Shown here piece by piece: positions 13,964 through 14,185 of a stretch of DNA of 14,185 bases. The DNA is from Lentzea sp. Its GTDB lineage: Bacteria > Actinomycetota > Actinomycetes > Mycobacteriales > Pseudonocardiaceae. Every line of letters begins with the position of its first letter. The first letter of the stretch is position 1. Below the pieces are notes generated by a model. The model ran no database searches. It was not told the DNA's origin and was given only the letters and a program-made list of their open reading frames with translations. A program made the translations under genes and the position numbers. The DNA is taken from the NCBI GenBank assembly GCA_030146905.1, contig JASLAV010000116.1, positions 1 to 14,185 of the forward strand, given 5' to 3'.

Positions 13964-13979
13964 GTGACACCTGTGTCAC
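13964..13979. promoter_or_regulatory. Perfect inverted repeat GTGACAC-CT-GTGTCAC, candidate operator
   Basis: Both 7-bp arms are exact reverse complements around a CT centre. It lies about midway in the kdpD/marR gap, a place suited to a dimeric regulator acting on either gene. GTTGTG (13948-13953) and CACAAC (13980-13985) form a second, asymmetric pair around it. The cognate regulator is unknown. Confidence 0.55.
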
Positions 13980-14054
13980 CACAACGGCCGAATGGGTTAT
14001 CGGCAGTTGGCGGATAGCGCGCAGAGCGTGAATGAGGGAAAGTTCCAGGGTTCG

Positions 14055-14070
14055 TGTCCGAATTCGGACA
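14055..14070. promoter_or_regulatory. Perfect 16-bp palindrome TGTCCGAATTCGGACA, candidate MarR operator
   Basis: The two 8-bp halves are exact reverse complements with no spacer. The site lies 22 bp upstream of the MarR-family ATG. MarR dimers bind 16-20-bp palindromes that often overlap their own promoter, so this is the most likely autoregulatory operator. Confidence 0.65.
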
Positions 14071-14092
14071 ATCACATGCGCGCGGAGAAACG

Positions 14093-14185
14093 ATGCCCAC
14101 CACCGTCACCAACCACGAGGCACTTCAACTCGTGGTGGCCGTGCACCGGCTGGTGCGAAGTCTTCGACAGGCCGCTCCGGCCCGT
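14093..14185 (+). CDS. MarR-family transcriptional regulator, N-terminal fragment
   Basis: Only the first 31 codons are present: MPTTVTNHEALQLVVAVHRL followed by VRSLRQAAPAR, running off the window end. The first helix LVVAVHRLVRSLRQAA looks like the N-terminal dimerisation helix of actinobacterial MarR regulators (hydrophobic heptads, HRLxRxLR pattern). MarR proteins are small dimeric winged-helix repressors that often respond to phenolic or other small ligands and control themselves and a neighbour. ATG 14093 is preceded by GGAGAAA (14084-14090), a good ribosome-binding site with about 5 nt between GGAG and ATG. A 16-bp palindrome lies 22 bp upstream. The helix-turn-helix is outside the window, so the family call rests on a short stretch. 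Confidence 0.6.
   Translation, partial: MPTTVTNHEALQLVVAVHRLVRSLRQAAPAR

Larger units (their letters stand above)
13812..14092. other. Divergent intergenic region kdpD / marR, rich in inverted repeats
   Basis: This 281-bp gap holds no likely gene. It contains CGCTG-AA-CAGCG (13868-13879), CGCTG-TTTAC-CAGCG (13924-13938), GTGACAC-CT-GTGTCAC (13964-13979), GCCGA-N8-TCGGC (13987-14004) and the 16-bp palindrome at 14055-14070. It must carry the promoters for kdpD (leftward) and marR (rightward), but I could not place -10/-35 pairs with confidence. Local AT content is higher than in the coding regions. Confidence 0.6.

Noticed and set aside
13964..13979. Interpretation of GTGACAC-CT-GTGTCAC as a CRP site
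   Set aside because: CRP sites have GTGA-N6-TCAC spacing; here it is N8, so only a generic inverted repeat is claimed.
13812..14075. N-terminal extension of kdpD by 88 codons
   Set aside because: The region holds several operator-like palindromes and its translation is unlike any KdpD N terminus.

Overview
This window looks like chromosomal DNA of a high-GC actinomycete. Codons end almost always in G or C, and there are many GTG starts, GTGA start/stop overlaps and leaderless-type promoters. The gene content (SMC next to acylphosphatase, Ser/Thr-rich secreted proteins, an ECF sigma/zinc anti-sigma pair, KdpDE) would fit a Pseudonocardiaceae-like organism, but that family is an inference from style and not a database result. 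No tRNA, rRNA, CRISPR array, insertion sequence or phage gene was seen.

Layout. Positions 1-688 (+) are the C-terminal part of a sodium:solute symporter whose end overlaps, tail to tail, a two-domain GNAT acetyltransferase (638-1561, -). A short divergent gap then leads into a plus-strand run: a small TPR protein (1661-2158), an unrecognised acidic protein (2244-2582) and a PlsC-type acyltransferase (2607-3320). A strong nested hairpin at 3434-3480 separates plsC from the convergent minus-strand block. Read in its own direction, that block is acylphosphatase (8655-8383), ECF sigma factor (8349-7843), membrane zinc anti-sigma factor (7846-7256) and the condensin subunit smc (7195-3554).

Divergent from the acylphosphatase is a plus-strand set of three cell-envelope proteins: a secreted CAP/SCP-domain protein (8737-9471) and two paralogous single-pass membrane proteins with long Ser/Thr/Pro tails (9495-9968 and 10097-10600). 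The last one meets kdpE (11277-10597, -) at a shared CTAG. kdpE is translationally coupled to the sensor kinase kdpD (13811-11274, -). No kdpFABC pump genes are in the window. The 281-bp gap upstream of kdpD is dense in inverted repeats and leads to the start of a MarR-family regulator (14093 to the window end, +), preceded by a perfect 16-bp palindrome.

How the parts fit. The sigma/anti-sigma pair has a TGAACC-N16-CGTA promoter just upstream, consistent with an autoregulated envelope-stress switch placed inside the acyP-smc neighbourhood. Four genes have a TANNNT box 7-8 nt before the start codon, the geometry of actinobacterial leaderless transcripts. The least explained part is the CAP protein plus paralogous Thr-rich membrane protein cluster; it is the best candidate for undescribed biology here, although its function cannot be read from sequence.
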